This document shows, piece by piece, positions 1 through 7,386 of a stretch of 56,975 nucleotides of DNA. Location of the stretch: assembly GCA_007125735.1 (NCBI GenBank), contig SLCP01000013.1, positions 1-56,975 on the forward strand. Reading direction: 5' to 3'. A program made the translations under genes and the position numbers. A model generated the notes under the pieces. The model saw only the letters and a program-made list of their open reading frames with translations. It was not told the DNA's origin and ran no database searches. This DNA is from Coriobacteriia bacterium. Lineage in GTDB: Bacteria; Actinomycetota; Coriobacteriia; Anaerosomatales; SLCP01. Numbering within the stretch: position 1 is the first letter of the stretch; every line of letters starts with the position of its first letter.

Positions 1-378
1 ATGTTCAGCCGATTTCTCGCTTCCTATGACGCCGCCATGGCGACCGGACTCATCGCCTGCATGCTCACGCGGACCGACGCCTCACTCGACGACGTGGTCG
101 ACGGGCTCCCGCCGTTTTACAAGCGGGAGATGGGACTCGTGTGTCCTGCCAACCGCAAGGGAGCGGTCATGGGAGCGGTCTCGCGAGCGGCAGCAGGCAA
201 AGAGGTCGGCGTGAGCGAGGGCGTGTACGCGCGCGAGGACGACGGCTGGGCGCTCGTGCTCCCGCATCCCAACGAACCGCTGGTGAGGGTGTGGGCCGAG
301 GGCAACGATCCCTCCGCGCTCGACGCGATCGCGGCGCGGTGGAGCGAGGTCGTACAAACAGCCATCGACGGAGAATGA
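1..378 (+). CDS. C-terminal fragment of a phosphohexomutase-type protein (5' truncated)
   Basis: The reading frame is open from the first base, so the true start lies upstream of the window. The last 60 residues resemble the C-terminal phosphate-binding domain of phosphomannomutase/phosphoglucomutase enzymes: the segment GWALVLPHPNEPLVRVWAEG sits where active enzymes have a pattern like RPSGTEP followed by RVYAE. The serine/threonine phosphate-binding loop is replaced by PHPNEP. Such divergent loops are known in actinobacterial proteins that fuse a nucleotidyltransferase to a mutase-like domain, so this could be the tail of such a fusion; that is inference. Only 125 residues are visible, so neither the active-site serine nor any N-terminal domain can be checked. 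It reads toward the DUF881 cluster, separated by about 120 bases. Confidence 0.55.
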   Translation: MFSRFLASYDAAMATGLIACMLTRTDASLDDVVDGLPPFYKREMGLVCPANRKGAVMGAVSRAAAGKEVGVSEGVYAREDDGWALVLPHPNEPLVRVWAEGNDPSALDAIAARWSEVVQTAIDGE

Positions 379-443
379 GCGCGGCTGTTCGCACGCATCG
401 GTGACGATTCGGTGACGGCTCGCCTGTCACATGGCACCCTACC

Positions 444-452
444 TGCTACAAT
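444..452 (+). promoter_or_regulatory. Putative extended -10 promoter element for the DUF881 cluster
   Basis: TGCTACAAT is an extended -10 (TGn followed by TACAAT, five of six matches to TATAAT). It lies 45 bases before the likely ATG of the first DUF881 gene in the only non-coding gap here. No convincing -35 is seen, which fits an extended -10 promoter. Two similar elements occur at 13974-13982 and 19862-19870. Confidence 0.4.
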
Positions 453-496
453 ACAGTGTTCAGTCGTAGGCCCCCGTGCACGAGAGAGTGTCCCGC

Positions 497-1228
497 ATGC
501 ATCGATCCCCGTATCGCCCCGCGCTGGTCCTCGTCGTGGGCGTACTCGGAATCCTCATAGCGACCGCGTTCAACACCACGACCCGAGCGGCCGAGGTGCG
601 GCCTCCGGGCCGTTCCGGCGACCTCGTCGACGTGGTCCGTGAGATGGAAGGCCAGCGCGAGTCGCTACAGGAGCGCCTCGGCGACCTGCGCGAGGAGGTC
701 GCGCGCCTCGAGCGTGAGGCCGCCGAGGACGCCGGCATGACCCGCTCGTTCACACAGGAGTTCGACCGGGTCCGTCTCAACGCCGGTATGGCCGAGGTCG
801 CAGGTCCGGGTGTCGAGGTGGTCCTCGGCGACGGGGCCGACGTCCCCAAAGGGGCCGACCCCAACGACTACCTCATCCACGACACCGATATCGCCGGGGT
901 CGTCAACGCGCTGTTCGTGGGCGGGGCCGAGGCGGTCGCGGTCAACGGCGAGCGCATCATAGCCACCACGCCGATACGGTGCGCCGGCACGACCATCCTC
1001 GTGAATGCGACGCGTCTCGGCAACCCGTACACCATCGTGGCGATCGGCGATCCCGAGACACTCGAGCAGGCGGTCCGCGAGGATTCGCACGGGTCGCTGC
1101 TGTTCGACGTGTACGCGAAGCAGTACGGTCTGCACGTCTCCCTCAGCCGTGTCACCGAGACGTCGGTCCCTGCGTTCAAAGGATCGATGAGACCCGTGTA
1201 CGCGACACCCGACGACGGGGGGGTGTGA
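497..1228 (+). CDS. DUF881 family membrane-anchored protein
   Basis: A 243-residue protein with one N-terminal membrane segment (about residues 8-26), then a charged coiled-coil stretch (about 45-80) and a C-terminal globular part typical of DUF881 (YlxW/YlxX-like). The motifs GPGVEVVLGD, DIAGVVNALFVGGAEAVAVNGERI and NPYTIVAIGDP match the family. The biochemical role is unknown; family members often lie beside division and envelope genes. The ATG at 497 is preferred because it places the hydrophobic anchor at the very N-terminus and follows a GAGAG stretch; GTG codons at 476 and 488 are in-frame alternatives. The small basic protein gene begins one base after its stop, and a second DUF881 gene follows that. 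Confidence 0.85.
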   Translation: MHRSPYRPALVLVVGVLGILIATAFNTTTRAAEVRPPGRSGDLVDVVREMEGQRESLQERLGDLREEVARLEREAAEDAGMTRSFTQEFDRVRLNAGMAEVAGPGVEVVLGDGADVPKGADPNDYLIHDTDIAGVVNALFVGGAEAVAVNGERIIATTPIRCAGTTILVNATRLGNPYTIVAIGDPETLEQAVREDSHGSLLFDVYAKQYGLHVSLSRVTETSVPAFKGSMRPVYATPDDGGV

Positions 1229-1229
1229 G

Positions 1230-1574
1230 ATGCTCGTCTTGGCCCTCGCCCTCGCCCTCGGAATCACCCTCGGTCTCCTCACCAACGTGAGCGTCCCGCT
1301 TGGTATGCTGACGTATCTCGGCGTGGCGGTGCTCGCCGCCATCGACGCCTGCTTCGGCGGGGTGAAGGCGAGCCTCGAGGGCACGTTCGACGATAAGGTG
1401 TTCATCTCCGGTTTCTTGACGAGCACGCTCATGGCCGCGTTCATCGTGTTCGTTGGCGACCGGATCGGCGTTCGCGAGCTCTATCTGGCTGCGGTCGTCG
1501 CCTTTGGCATGCGGATCTTCGAGAACCTCGGCAGCGTGCGCAGACTCATGTTCGCCCGATGGGGGTGGGAGTGA
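1230..1574 (+). CDS. sbp: Small basic protein (Sbp, DUF1290 family)
   Basis: A 114-residue integral membrane protein with about four hydrophobic helices. Sequence features such as GITLGLLTNVSVP, LGVAVLAAIDACFGGVKASLEG and GMRIFENLGSVRR are characteristic of the DUF1290/Sbp family, and the length is typical. Function is unknown; the family is almost always sandwiched between two DUF881 genes, as here. The coding region starts one base after the upstream DUF881 stop, and its TGA overlaps the ATG of the next gene (TGATG), indicating one transcript and coupled translation. Confidence 0.9.
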   Translation: MLVLALALALGITLGLLTNVSVPLGMLTYLGVAVLAAIDACFGGVKASLEGTFDDKVFISGFLTSTLMAAFIVFVGDRIGVRELYLAAVVAFGMRIFENLGSVRRLMFARWGWE

Positions 1575-2359
1575 TGAAAGTCCACCACCTGCCTTCGCGC
1601 GAGACCTTCACGCATCTCAAGGATGCCTCGAAGAAGGGCCTCCATGCATCCGAGCGGGCGGTGGGCCGATCGGTCAACGAGGCGCGCCTCATGGCGAGTT
1701 TGGCGGTGGGACTGCTCCTCGTCGGGTTCCTGCTCGTGGCCCAGTGGCGCGGTGCGGCGACGTTCACGCGGTCGCTCGACCGCCAGTCGGACCAGAACCT
1801 CGCGATCATCATCCAAGAGATCGCCGCCGAGAACAACGCGTTGCGAGGCGAGATCGTGCGCCTGCAGATGCGACTCATGGAGACCGGGATGGAGTCCGAG
1901 GACCGTTCCCGCGTCCTCAACGAGGCGGCCAAGGAGATGCAGGCCGTGCGCCTCGTTTCCGGCCTCGACGCCGTGAGCGGACCGGGGATCGTCGTGGCCA
2001 TCAGCGACCCGGAGCGGGTGTTGCTGCCGCAGGACTTCGTGCGTCTCGTCCACGAGCTCAGGGCAGGAGGCGCCGAGGCCATCGCCGTCAACGGCACGCG
2101 CGTCTCCGCAACGAGCGGGTTCGCCGGCGGTGACGGCTCCATCATCATCAACGACGTCGTGTTCTCGCGCACCTACGAGGTCAGCGTCGTGGGCGATCCC
2201 GATAACCTGGCCCAGGCACTCGAGTTGCCGGGCGGTCTGAGATCGACGCTCCTGACCTTTCCGGGAGTGAACGTCGAGATCTCGCCTGCCGAGGAGGTAC
2301 GCGTGGCCGCAGGTCTGCACGGTGAATTCGTGTACGCGCAGAAAGTGGAGAATCCGTAA
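1574..2359 (+). CDS. Second DUF881 family membrane-anchored protein
   Basis: A 261-residue paralogue of the protein encoded two genes upstream. It has a cytoplasmic N-terminal tail (about 40 residues), one membrane helix (MASLAVGLLLVGFLLVAQW), a coiled coil (about 65-110) and the DUF881 globular domain with GPGIVVAISD, LVHELRAGGAEAIAVNGTR and YEVSVVGDPDNLAQAL. The start is set by the TGATG overlap with sbp and an upstream G-rich ribosome site; an in-frame ATG at 1559 inside sbp is less likely. The end overlaps the VanW gene start by one base (TAATG). The DUF881-sbp-DUF881 triad is a conserved unit whose role in the envelope is not established. Confidence 0.87.
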   Translation: MKVHHLPSRETFTHLKDASKKGLHASERAVGRSVNEARLMASLAVGLLLVGFLLVAQWRGAATFTRSLDRQSDQNLAIIIQEIAAENNALRGEIVRLQMRLMETGMESEDRSRVLNEAAKEMQAVRLVSGLDAVSGPGIVVAISDPERVLLPQDFVRLVHELRAGGAEAIAVNGTRVSATSGFAGGDGSIIINDVVFSRTYEVSVVGDPDNLAQALELPGGLRSTLLTFPGVNVEISPAEEVRVAAGLHGEFVYAQKVENP

Positions 2360-4350
2360 TGAGCGACGTGATCGACGTGGATGCTGTCGAGATCGACGGC
2401 CGTACGCTGAGAGATGAGGGACGGCGTGCCCGCGAGGAGCGTCGGCGCGGCCGGTCGCTGCGGGCGCGACTGGCCCGCACGATGGAAGACCGCCCACGAT
2501 GGCTGCGGGTCGCGGTTTTCGCCGGTGCCTCTGTCGCCACACTCGTGATCGTCGCGGTGCTGATCGACGTCGCGGCATCGTTTGGACGCGTGCATCCTGG
2601 CGTGCGTATCGGAGAGGTGCGGGTCGGGGCTGCTTCCCCTGCATCGGCGATAGAGCGAGTCGACGGCGTGTTCGGCCCGCGGCTCGACGATCCCGTGACG
2701 GTCGCGTTCGAGGATCGTGAGTGGCTCACCGGCGCGTCAGCGCTCGGAGCGTCGCTCGAGTCCGAGACACTCGTCGCCGAGGCGATGTCGTTCGGTCGAA
2801 CGGGTCCGCTCGGCGAACGGGTCGCAACGCGGGCCCGGCTGTGGTTCACGCCCGCGGTCATCCCGGTGAGCGCGGCAATGGAGGAGAGCGCCGTCGCCGG
2901 GTTCCTCGACGAGATCGCCGAGGATGTCGAGAAGGAGCCCCGGAGCGCGGCGGTGGTCATCGAGGGAACCGACGCGCGCCTCGAACCTGCCGAACTCGGC
3001 GTCGCTCTGCGCAGGGACGCTCTCGTTGAGGGGCTTGCGGCAGGTCTTGTCGCGGAAGAGCGCACCATAGAGGCACGGGTGGAGTTCACGCCGGTGCGCA
3101 TAGCCGACGACGGTGCCGCCCAGGCGCTCGCCGACGCCCGCGCTATGCTCGATGGGCCGGTGACGGTCGTTCACGATGAGGCCGAGTGGGAGTTCAGCGC
3201 CGCGGAGATAGCCACGTGGATCTCGTTCCGCGAGGTTCCTGTAGGCAGCGGCAAAACCACTACCGGTGCAAGCGTTCCCGGATCGGCATCGGTGGATGCG
3301 ACCGCTGCTCAGGAAGCCACGGGATCGCCCGCTCCGGCCGTCGAGACATACGAGCTCGAAGCCTACATCGACTACGAGAAGGCGCGGGACCTCTTGATGT
3401 CGCGCACCGGGAGCGCCGGCAGGGACCCCGTGGACGCGCGCTTCCAGGTCGGAGGGGGTAACGTGACGATCATCCCATCGCAAGATGGGGTGGGACCGGA
3501 CATCGAGGCGCTCGTGGTCGAGCTTACGCGCGTGCTCACGACGTCTGACACGCGTGTCGCCGAGCTGAGGACCCGACGTGTCGAGCCGGAGATCACGACC
3601 GAGAAGGCCCAAGCGATGGGCATCAACGAGCGCATCGCCACGTACACGACGAGCTTCTCGGCATCCAACCGTCCGCGCGTCAACAACATCCATACGCTCG
3701 CTGCCGCGCTCGACGGCACGCTGGTACCTCCCGGCGGCGTGTTCTCGTTCAACGAGACCATCGGTCCGCGGACCGCAGCTAAGGGATACCAGGAGGCGCC
3801 GGCGATCATCGGCGGCCAGCTCGTCCCAACGCTCGGCGGGGGTATATGCCAGGTAGCCACGACCATGTTCAACACCGTGTTCGAGTCGGGCCTCACCGTG
3901 GTCGAGCGGAGGAACCACTCGTTCTACATCAGCAGCTACCCCAACGGGCGCGATGCCGCTGTGGCATGGGGTGGCGTGGACTTGAAGTTCAAGAACGACA
4001 CGTCCCAGTGGATACTTGTTGCGACTGCCTACTCCAACTCGTCGGTGACGGTGAGCCTCTACGGTACCGATCCTGGCTACACCGTCACTGCCAGTGCGGG
4101 CCCATTCACCGACATCGTCCCGTTCTCGGTCAAGGAGACGGAAGACCCCACGCTCGCGCTGGGGACGCGTATCGTCGAGGACTCGGGGGTCAACGGCAGG
4201 CGCATCGCGGTGAAGCGCACGGTCAAGAAGGGCGGCTCGGTGGTGCGCGAGGACACGTTCACCTCCGTCTACCGGCCCAAGCAGGAGGTCGTGAGGGTGG
4301 GGACGAAGGTCGATGAGTCGGTGGTGACGACCGGGACCGTTTCCCCGTAG
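2359..4350 (+). CDS. VanW family protein with N-terminal peptidoglycan-binding-like repeats
   Basis: A 663-residue envelope protein. Residues 1-50 are a highly charged, arginine-rich cytoplasmic tail, 51-72 a single membrane helix, and about 80-410 extracellular repeats resembling the 'putative peptidoglycan binding' domains that precede VanW. The VanW domain spans about 425-570, with NNIHTLAAALDGTLVPPGG, FSFNETIGPRTAAKGY, GGGICQVATTMFN and NHSFYISSYPNGRDAAV. A C-terminal G5-like tail follows. VanW is named from vancomycin-resistance clusters but its activity is undefined; presence here says nothing about resistance. The ATG overlaps the preceding stop, so it belongs to the DUF881 operon. A low-complexity Ala/Thr/Gly-rich linker lies around residues 300-335. 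Confidence 0.88.
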   Translation: MSDVIDVDAVEIDGRTLRDEGRRAREERRRGRSLRARLARTMEDRPRWLRVAVFAGASVATLVIVAVLIDVAASFGRVHPGVRIGEVRVGAASPASAIERVDGVFGPRLDDPVTVAFEDREWLTGASALGASLESETLVAEAMSFGRTGPLGERVATRARLWFTPAVIPVSAAMEESAVAGFLDEIAEDVEKEPRSAAVVIEGTDARLEPAELGVALRRDALVEGLAAGLVAEERTIEARVEFTPVRIADDGAAQALADARAMLDGPVTVVHDEAEWEFSAAEIATWISFREVPVGSGKTTTGASVPGSASVDATAAQEATGSPAPAVETYELEAYIDYEKARDLLMSRTGSAGRDPVDARFQVGGGNVTIIPSQDGVGPDIEALVVELTRVLTTSDTRVAELRTRRVEPEITTEKAQAMGINERIATYTTSFSASNRPRVNNIHTLAAALDGTLVPPGGVFSFNETIGPRTAAKGYQEAPAIIGGQLVPTLGGGICQVATTMFNTVFESGLTVVERRNHSFYISSYPNGRDAAVAWGGVDLKFKNDTSQWILVATAYSNSSVTVSLYGTDPGYTVTASAGPFTDIVPFSVKETEDPTLALGTRIVEDSGVNGRRIAVKRTVKKGGSVVREDTFTSVYRPKQEVVRVGTKVDESVVTTGTVSP

Positions 4351-4394
4351 TATCGGGCATCGAGCCGAGGGACTGTCGAGACGAGGGGTGAGCG

Positions 4395-5690
4395 ATGTTC
4401 CAGCCGCAGTGGGAAGCGATGTCGCGCGAGAAGCTCGAGGCGGTGCAGGTCGAACGGCTCAATGCCGTGTTGACGCGGGTGTACGAGCGCGTCCCGTTCT
4501 ACACGCGCGCATTCGATGAACATGGCGTTCGCCCCCAGGTGGCGTCGCTCGACGACGTCGGGCAGCTTCCCTTCACCGTCAAGGACGACCTGCGCTCGAA
4601 CTATCCGTACGGCATGTTCGCGGCACCACGGCGCGACATCGTCAGGGTGCATGCGTCCTCGGGCACCACGGGACAGATCACCGTCGTGGGCTACACGCAG
4701 ACCGACATCGACAACTGGGCGGACCTGATGGCTCGCACGCTCGCCTCGGCCGGCGCGACTGCTGACGACGTCGTCCAGGTCGCGTACGGCTATGGTCTGT
4801 TCACCGGTGGTCTCGGGGTGCACTACGGCGCGGAGCGTCTCGGCGCGATCACGATCCCCATTTCAGGTGGCAACACCAAGCGCCAGGTGCAGGTCTTGCA
4901 GGACTTCGGTACCACGGTTCTCGCCTGCACGCCTTCGTACTCGCTCCTCCTCGCCGAGACGGCCGAGGAGATGGGGGTCGATCTCTCTTCGCTTCCGCTG
5001 CGTGCCGGAGTGTTCGGCGCGGAGCCGTGGAGCGAGAACATGCGCGCGCAGATCGAACAGAAGCTCTCGGTCACCGCGATCGACATCTACGGCCTATCCG
5101 AGGTGCTCGGCCCGGGCGTGGCGAGCGAGTGCTCCGAGCAGCACGGACTGCACGTCAACGAGGACCACTTCTTGATCGAGATCGTCGATCCGGAGACGCT
5201 GCAACCGGTCGAGGACGGCGAGTACGGCGAGGTCGTCTTCACGACGCTCACCAAAGAAGGAATCCCGGTCATCAGGTACCGCACGCGCGATATCTCGCGC
5301 ATCATCCCCGGCGAGTGCCCGTGTGGACGGGTCTTCAGGCGTATGGAGCGGGTATCGGGCAGAAGTGACGACATGCTCATCATCCGGGGCGTGAACGTCT
5401 TCCCGAGCCAGATCGAACAGGTCTTGACCGGCATCGAAGGCGTCGCGCCGCACTATCAGGTGATCCTCGGCAGGAAGGGCTCCATGGACACGGTGGACGT
5501 GCACGTCGAGGTCGCGGCAGACACCGAGTTCGACGAGATCCGCGAGCTCGAGGAGTTGCAGCGGCGCGTGCGCTCTGAGATCCAGTCGGCGCTCGCCGTT
5601 TCGATCGGGGTCAGATTGGTGGAGCCTCGCTCGATCGAGCGGAGCGAGGGTAAGGCCCGCAGGGTCGTCGACCAGCGCGGCGACGCATAG
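4395..5690 (+). CDS. paaK: Phenylacetate-CoA ligase (first copy)
   Basis: A 431-residue cytoplasmic member of the acyl-adenylate superfamily. It shows the P-loop-like signature HASSGTTGQITVVGYT (about residues 86-101), the adenylation motif YGLSEVLGPGVASEC, an RYRTRDIS segment, and the hinge/C-terminal motif RSDDMLIIRGVNVFPSQIEQVL, as in PaaK. PaaK converts phenylacetate or a related arylacetate with ATP and CoA to the CoA thioester. In anaerobes next to indolepyruvate oxidoreductases it may run in reverse to gain ATP from acyl-CoA; that is inference. A good ribosome site (GAGGGGTGAGCG) precedes the ATG. It pairs with a double-ACT gene 14 bases downstream. A second copy lies at 28577-29881. 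Confidence 0.9.
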   Translation: MFQPQWEAMSREKLEAVQVERLNAVLTRVYERVPFYTRAFDEHGVRPQVASLDDVGQLPFTVKDDLRSNYPYGMFAAPRRDIVRVHASSGTTGQITVVGYTQTDIDNWADLMARTLASAGATADDVVQVAYGYGLFTGGLGVHYGAERLGAITIPISGGNTKRQVQVLQDFGTTVLACTPSYSLLLAETAEEMGVDLSSLPLRAGVFGAEPWSENMRAQIEQKLSVTAIDIYGLSEVLGPGVASECSEQHGLHVNEDHFLIEIVDPETLQPVEDGEYGEVVFTTLTKEGIPVIRYRTRDISRIIPGECPCGRVFRRMERVSGRSDDMLIIRGVNVFPSQIEQVLTGIEGVAPHYQVILGRKGSMDTVDVHVEVAADTEFDEIRELEELQRRVRSEIQSALAVSIGVRLVEPRSIERSEGKARRVVDQRGDA

Positions 5691-5704
5691 GAGGGGGCGC
5701 GAAG

Positions 5705-6142
5705 ATGATCGAGCAACTGTCGGTGTTTCTTGAGAACCAGCCCGGCCGGCTTGCGCAGGCGTGTCGCACGCTCGGGAACGCGGGCATCAACATGCGCGCC
5801 CTCATGGTTGCCGATACCGAGCAGTTCGGAGTGGTGCGCGTCATCTGCGACCGCCCCAACACAGCGAAGACCGTGCTGGAAGCTGCTGGGTTCGGCGTGT
5901 CGGTGACGGGCGTGTATGCCGTCGAGACGCCGGACCGTCCGGGGGGTCTTGCGGACGTGCTCGAGGCGCTCGGCACGGCCGGTCTCAACGTGGAGTACGC
6001 GTACTGCTTCCTCGAGCCGGGCGAGAACGCGGCGGTCAACGTGCTCAAGATCGACGAGGGGGACGCGCGAGACGTGCTCGAGGCGGCAGGATATCGCGTG
6101 CTGCGCCCGGAGGACCTCTACGAGCCCGACGACCCTTCCTGA
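5705..6142 (+). CDS. Tandem ACT domain protein (first copy)
   Basis: A 145-residue protein made of two ACT domains (about residues 3-68 and 72-140). The first has the ligand-binding turn QPGRLAQACRTLGNAGINMRAL, the second RPGGLADVLEALGTAGLNVEYAY. ACT domains bind amino acids as allosteric ligands. Stand-alone tandem ACT proteins next to paaK and iorAB probably sense an aromatic amino acid; the partner is unknown. The start follows a strong GGAGGGGGCG site. The 3' end overlaps the end of a convergent minus-strand gene by 25 bases. A paralogue sits at 22265-22681 after iorB. Confidence 0.85.
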   Translation: MIEQLSVFLENQPGRLAQACRTLGNAGINMRALMVADTEQFGVVRVICDRPNTAKTVLEAAGFGVSVTGVYAVETPDRPGGLADVLEALGTAGLNVEYAYCFLEPGENAAVNVLKIDEGDARDVLEAAGYRVLRPEDLYEPDDPS

Positions 6143-6933
6143 GCAGCCGCGCTCTCCGTGCGTAGTTCGGTGGCGAGTTCGGCGATGGTGGCCCGGTCTT
6201 CCGGTGCACTCAACAACGTGATCGTGACCGAGTCGGGTTTCGCGCCGAGGACGTCGGCGACTCCGGCGGACACTCGTTCGGCGGCAACGAGCGCCCCGTC
6301 GCGCGGCGTGTGCGGGAGCACGATGAGGTAGCGCCCGTCATCGAGTCTTCCGACCTCATCCACGAGACGGATGTCGTTGCGTATGTGATTCGCGACCCCG
6401 CGCACCAACATGCGGTGGCGAGACGGCCGAAGCTCAGCCGTGAGTGCCGGGGCGATTTCGACGAGCACGACCGAGAAGGGAGAGTGGTATCGGTCGAACT
6501 GGCCGAGGACCGTCTCGAGCGCCCGGGTGATGAACTGCTGGTTGTAGACCTGGCTCCAGTCATCGACACTCGACGAGCTTTCGAGTCTGGCGAACAGGTA
6601 CTTCAGCCGCGAGCACAGCTCGCCTCCGACGATGCCGACGAGCCCGTAGGAGAGAACGCGCACTGCGAGGAGCGCGGCGATGTCGCCCGTGAGCCCCTCG
6701 CTCTCGATGACGAGTGGGATGCGCATCATGATGTAGATGAGCGATGCGAGGAGCGCGGCGATGAAGCCGCCGTTGCGACCCCAGTGGGCCGCTCCGATGA
6801 GGACGCCGAGGAGCAGGAGCTGAGCGACGATCTCCTCGATGACAACGGTGCCCTGATACGAGAAGAACAGACTGCCGGCGATCGCGGCGAACCCGACGGC
6901 TATGACGAGCTTCTCGAATCGCGCGTACGGCAT
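6118..6933 (-). CDS. Membrane protein with degenerate GGDEF domain
   Basis: A 271-residue protein with about four membrane helices in residues 8-105, then a cytoplasmic domain with the outline of a diguanylate cyclase: VYNQQFITRALETVLGQFDRY resembles the opening helix, and EVGRLDDGRYLIVLPHTPRDGALVAAERV aligns with the catalytic strand-turn. Where a cyclase has GGDEF, this protein has DDGRY (about 198-202), so it should lack synthase activity. It could instead be a c-di-GMP receptor or scaffold, as the degenerate domain of PelD is; that comparison is inference. The ATG at 6933 is chosen because AGGGGG lies six bases upstream; ATG 6975, overlapping the prepilin stop, is an alternative. It follows the prepilin gene and probably shares its transcript. 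Confidence 0.6.
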   Translation of the reverse strand: MPYARFEKLVIAVGFAAIAGSLFFSYQGTVVIEEIVAQLLLLGVLIGAAHWGRNGGFIAALLASLIYIMMRIPLVIESEGLTGDIAALLAVRVLSYGLVGIVGGELCSRLKYLFARLESSSSVDDWSQVYNQQFITRALETVLGQFDRYHSPFSVVLVEIAPALTAELRPSRHRMLVRGVANHIRNDIRLVDEVGRLDDGRYLIVLPHTPRDGALVAAERVSAGVADVLGAKPDSVTITLLSAPEDRATIAELATELRTESAAAQEGSSGS

Positions 6934-6964
6934 CCCCATCCCCCTAACGTTGCGCTCTTGCCGG

Positions 6965-7303
6965 TCACTTGCCATGTATCGGACAGACGACTCTCGTCCC
7001 GTCGGTATCGAAGTAGAGGAGTTGCCCGACGTCGGTCGGGCACGCCCTCACCGTGTCCCAGTTGAAGACGTAGGGAGCGAGGGCATCGATGTCGGCGGGG
7101 TCTGTTCCGTGTTCCGCACGGTACTCAGACGCGGCCGTTCGCTCCAGGAGCCGGCGGTTGTTCTCGCAGGCGACCGCGCCAGCGCGAGCGGTACTTGCCG
7201 CGTAGGTTGCGATCGCGATCAGCAGCAAGACGCCGATGATGACGAGGACCGCCGTGACTTCGACCAACGTGAAGCCTGCATCCTTGTGACGAGATCCGTA
7301 CAC
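6965..7303 (-). CDS. Type IV prepilin-like protein
   Basis: A 112-residue secreted subunit. It begins with a short charged leader ending in DAG, followed by FTLVEVTAVLVIIGVLLLIAIATY, the class III prepilin signal: cleavage between G and F, and glutamate at position 5 of the mature chain. A small globular domain with two cysteines follows (residues about 45 and 106 of the precursor). The GTG at 7303 is favoured because TAGGAG lies just upstream; it gives a ten-residue leader. No prepilin peptidase, PilT/PilB or other pilus genes are visible nearby, so it may be a minor pilin or a pseudopilin of a system encoded elsewhere. It is followed by the degenerate GGDEF membrane protein. Confidence 0.78.
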   Translation of the reverse strand: MYGSRHKDAGFTLVEVTAVLVIIGVLLLIAIATYAASTARAGAVACENNRRLLERTAASEYRAEHGTDPADIDALAPYVFNWDTVRACPTDVGQLLYFDTDGTRVVCPIHGK

Positions 7304-7386
7304 CTGACTCCTAGCACTGCCTGCGTCGGTGTGGTTCACTGACTACCGGTATTGTCGCATACGGCGCCCTCGGACGCATACAGGAC

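Noticed and set aside
665..1444. Long minus-strand open frame opposite DUF881/sbp
   Set aside because: It is a by-product of GC-rich codon use; the plus-strand genes have family motifs and ribosome sites, the reverse frame has neither. The same applies to many long reverse frames across the window, for example 2181-3101, 10031-10933 and 41854-42993.
2499..3461. Frameshift in the VanW gene suggested by long frames in other phases
   Set aside because: The main frame runs unbroken for 663 codons with all domains in order.
7304..7386. WhiG/FliA-type promoter for the prepilin
   Set aside because: The gap was read for a TAAA-N15-GCCGATAA pattern on the minus strand; the closest match (GCCGTATG) lacks a suitable partner, so a link to the RsiG switch cannot be claimed from the promoter.
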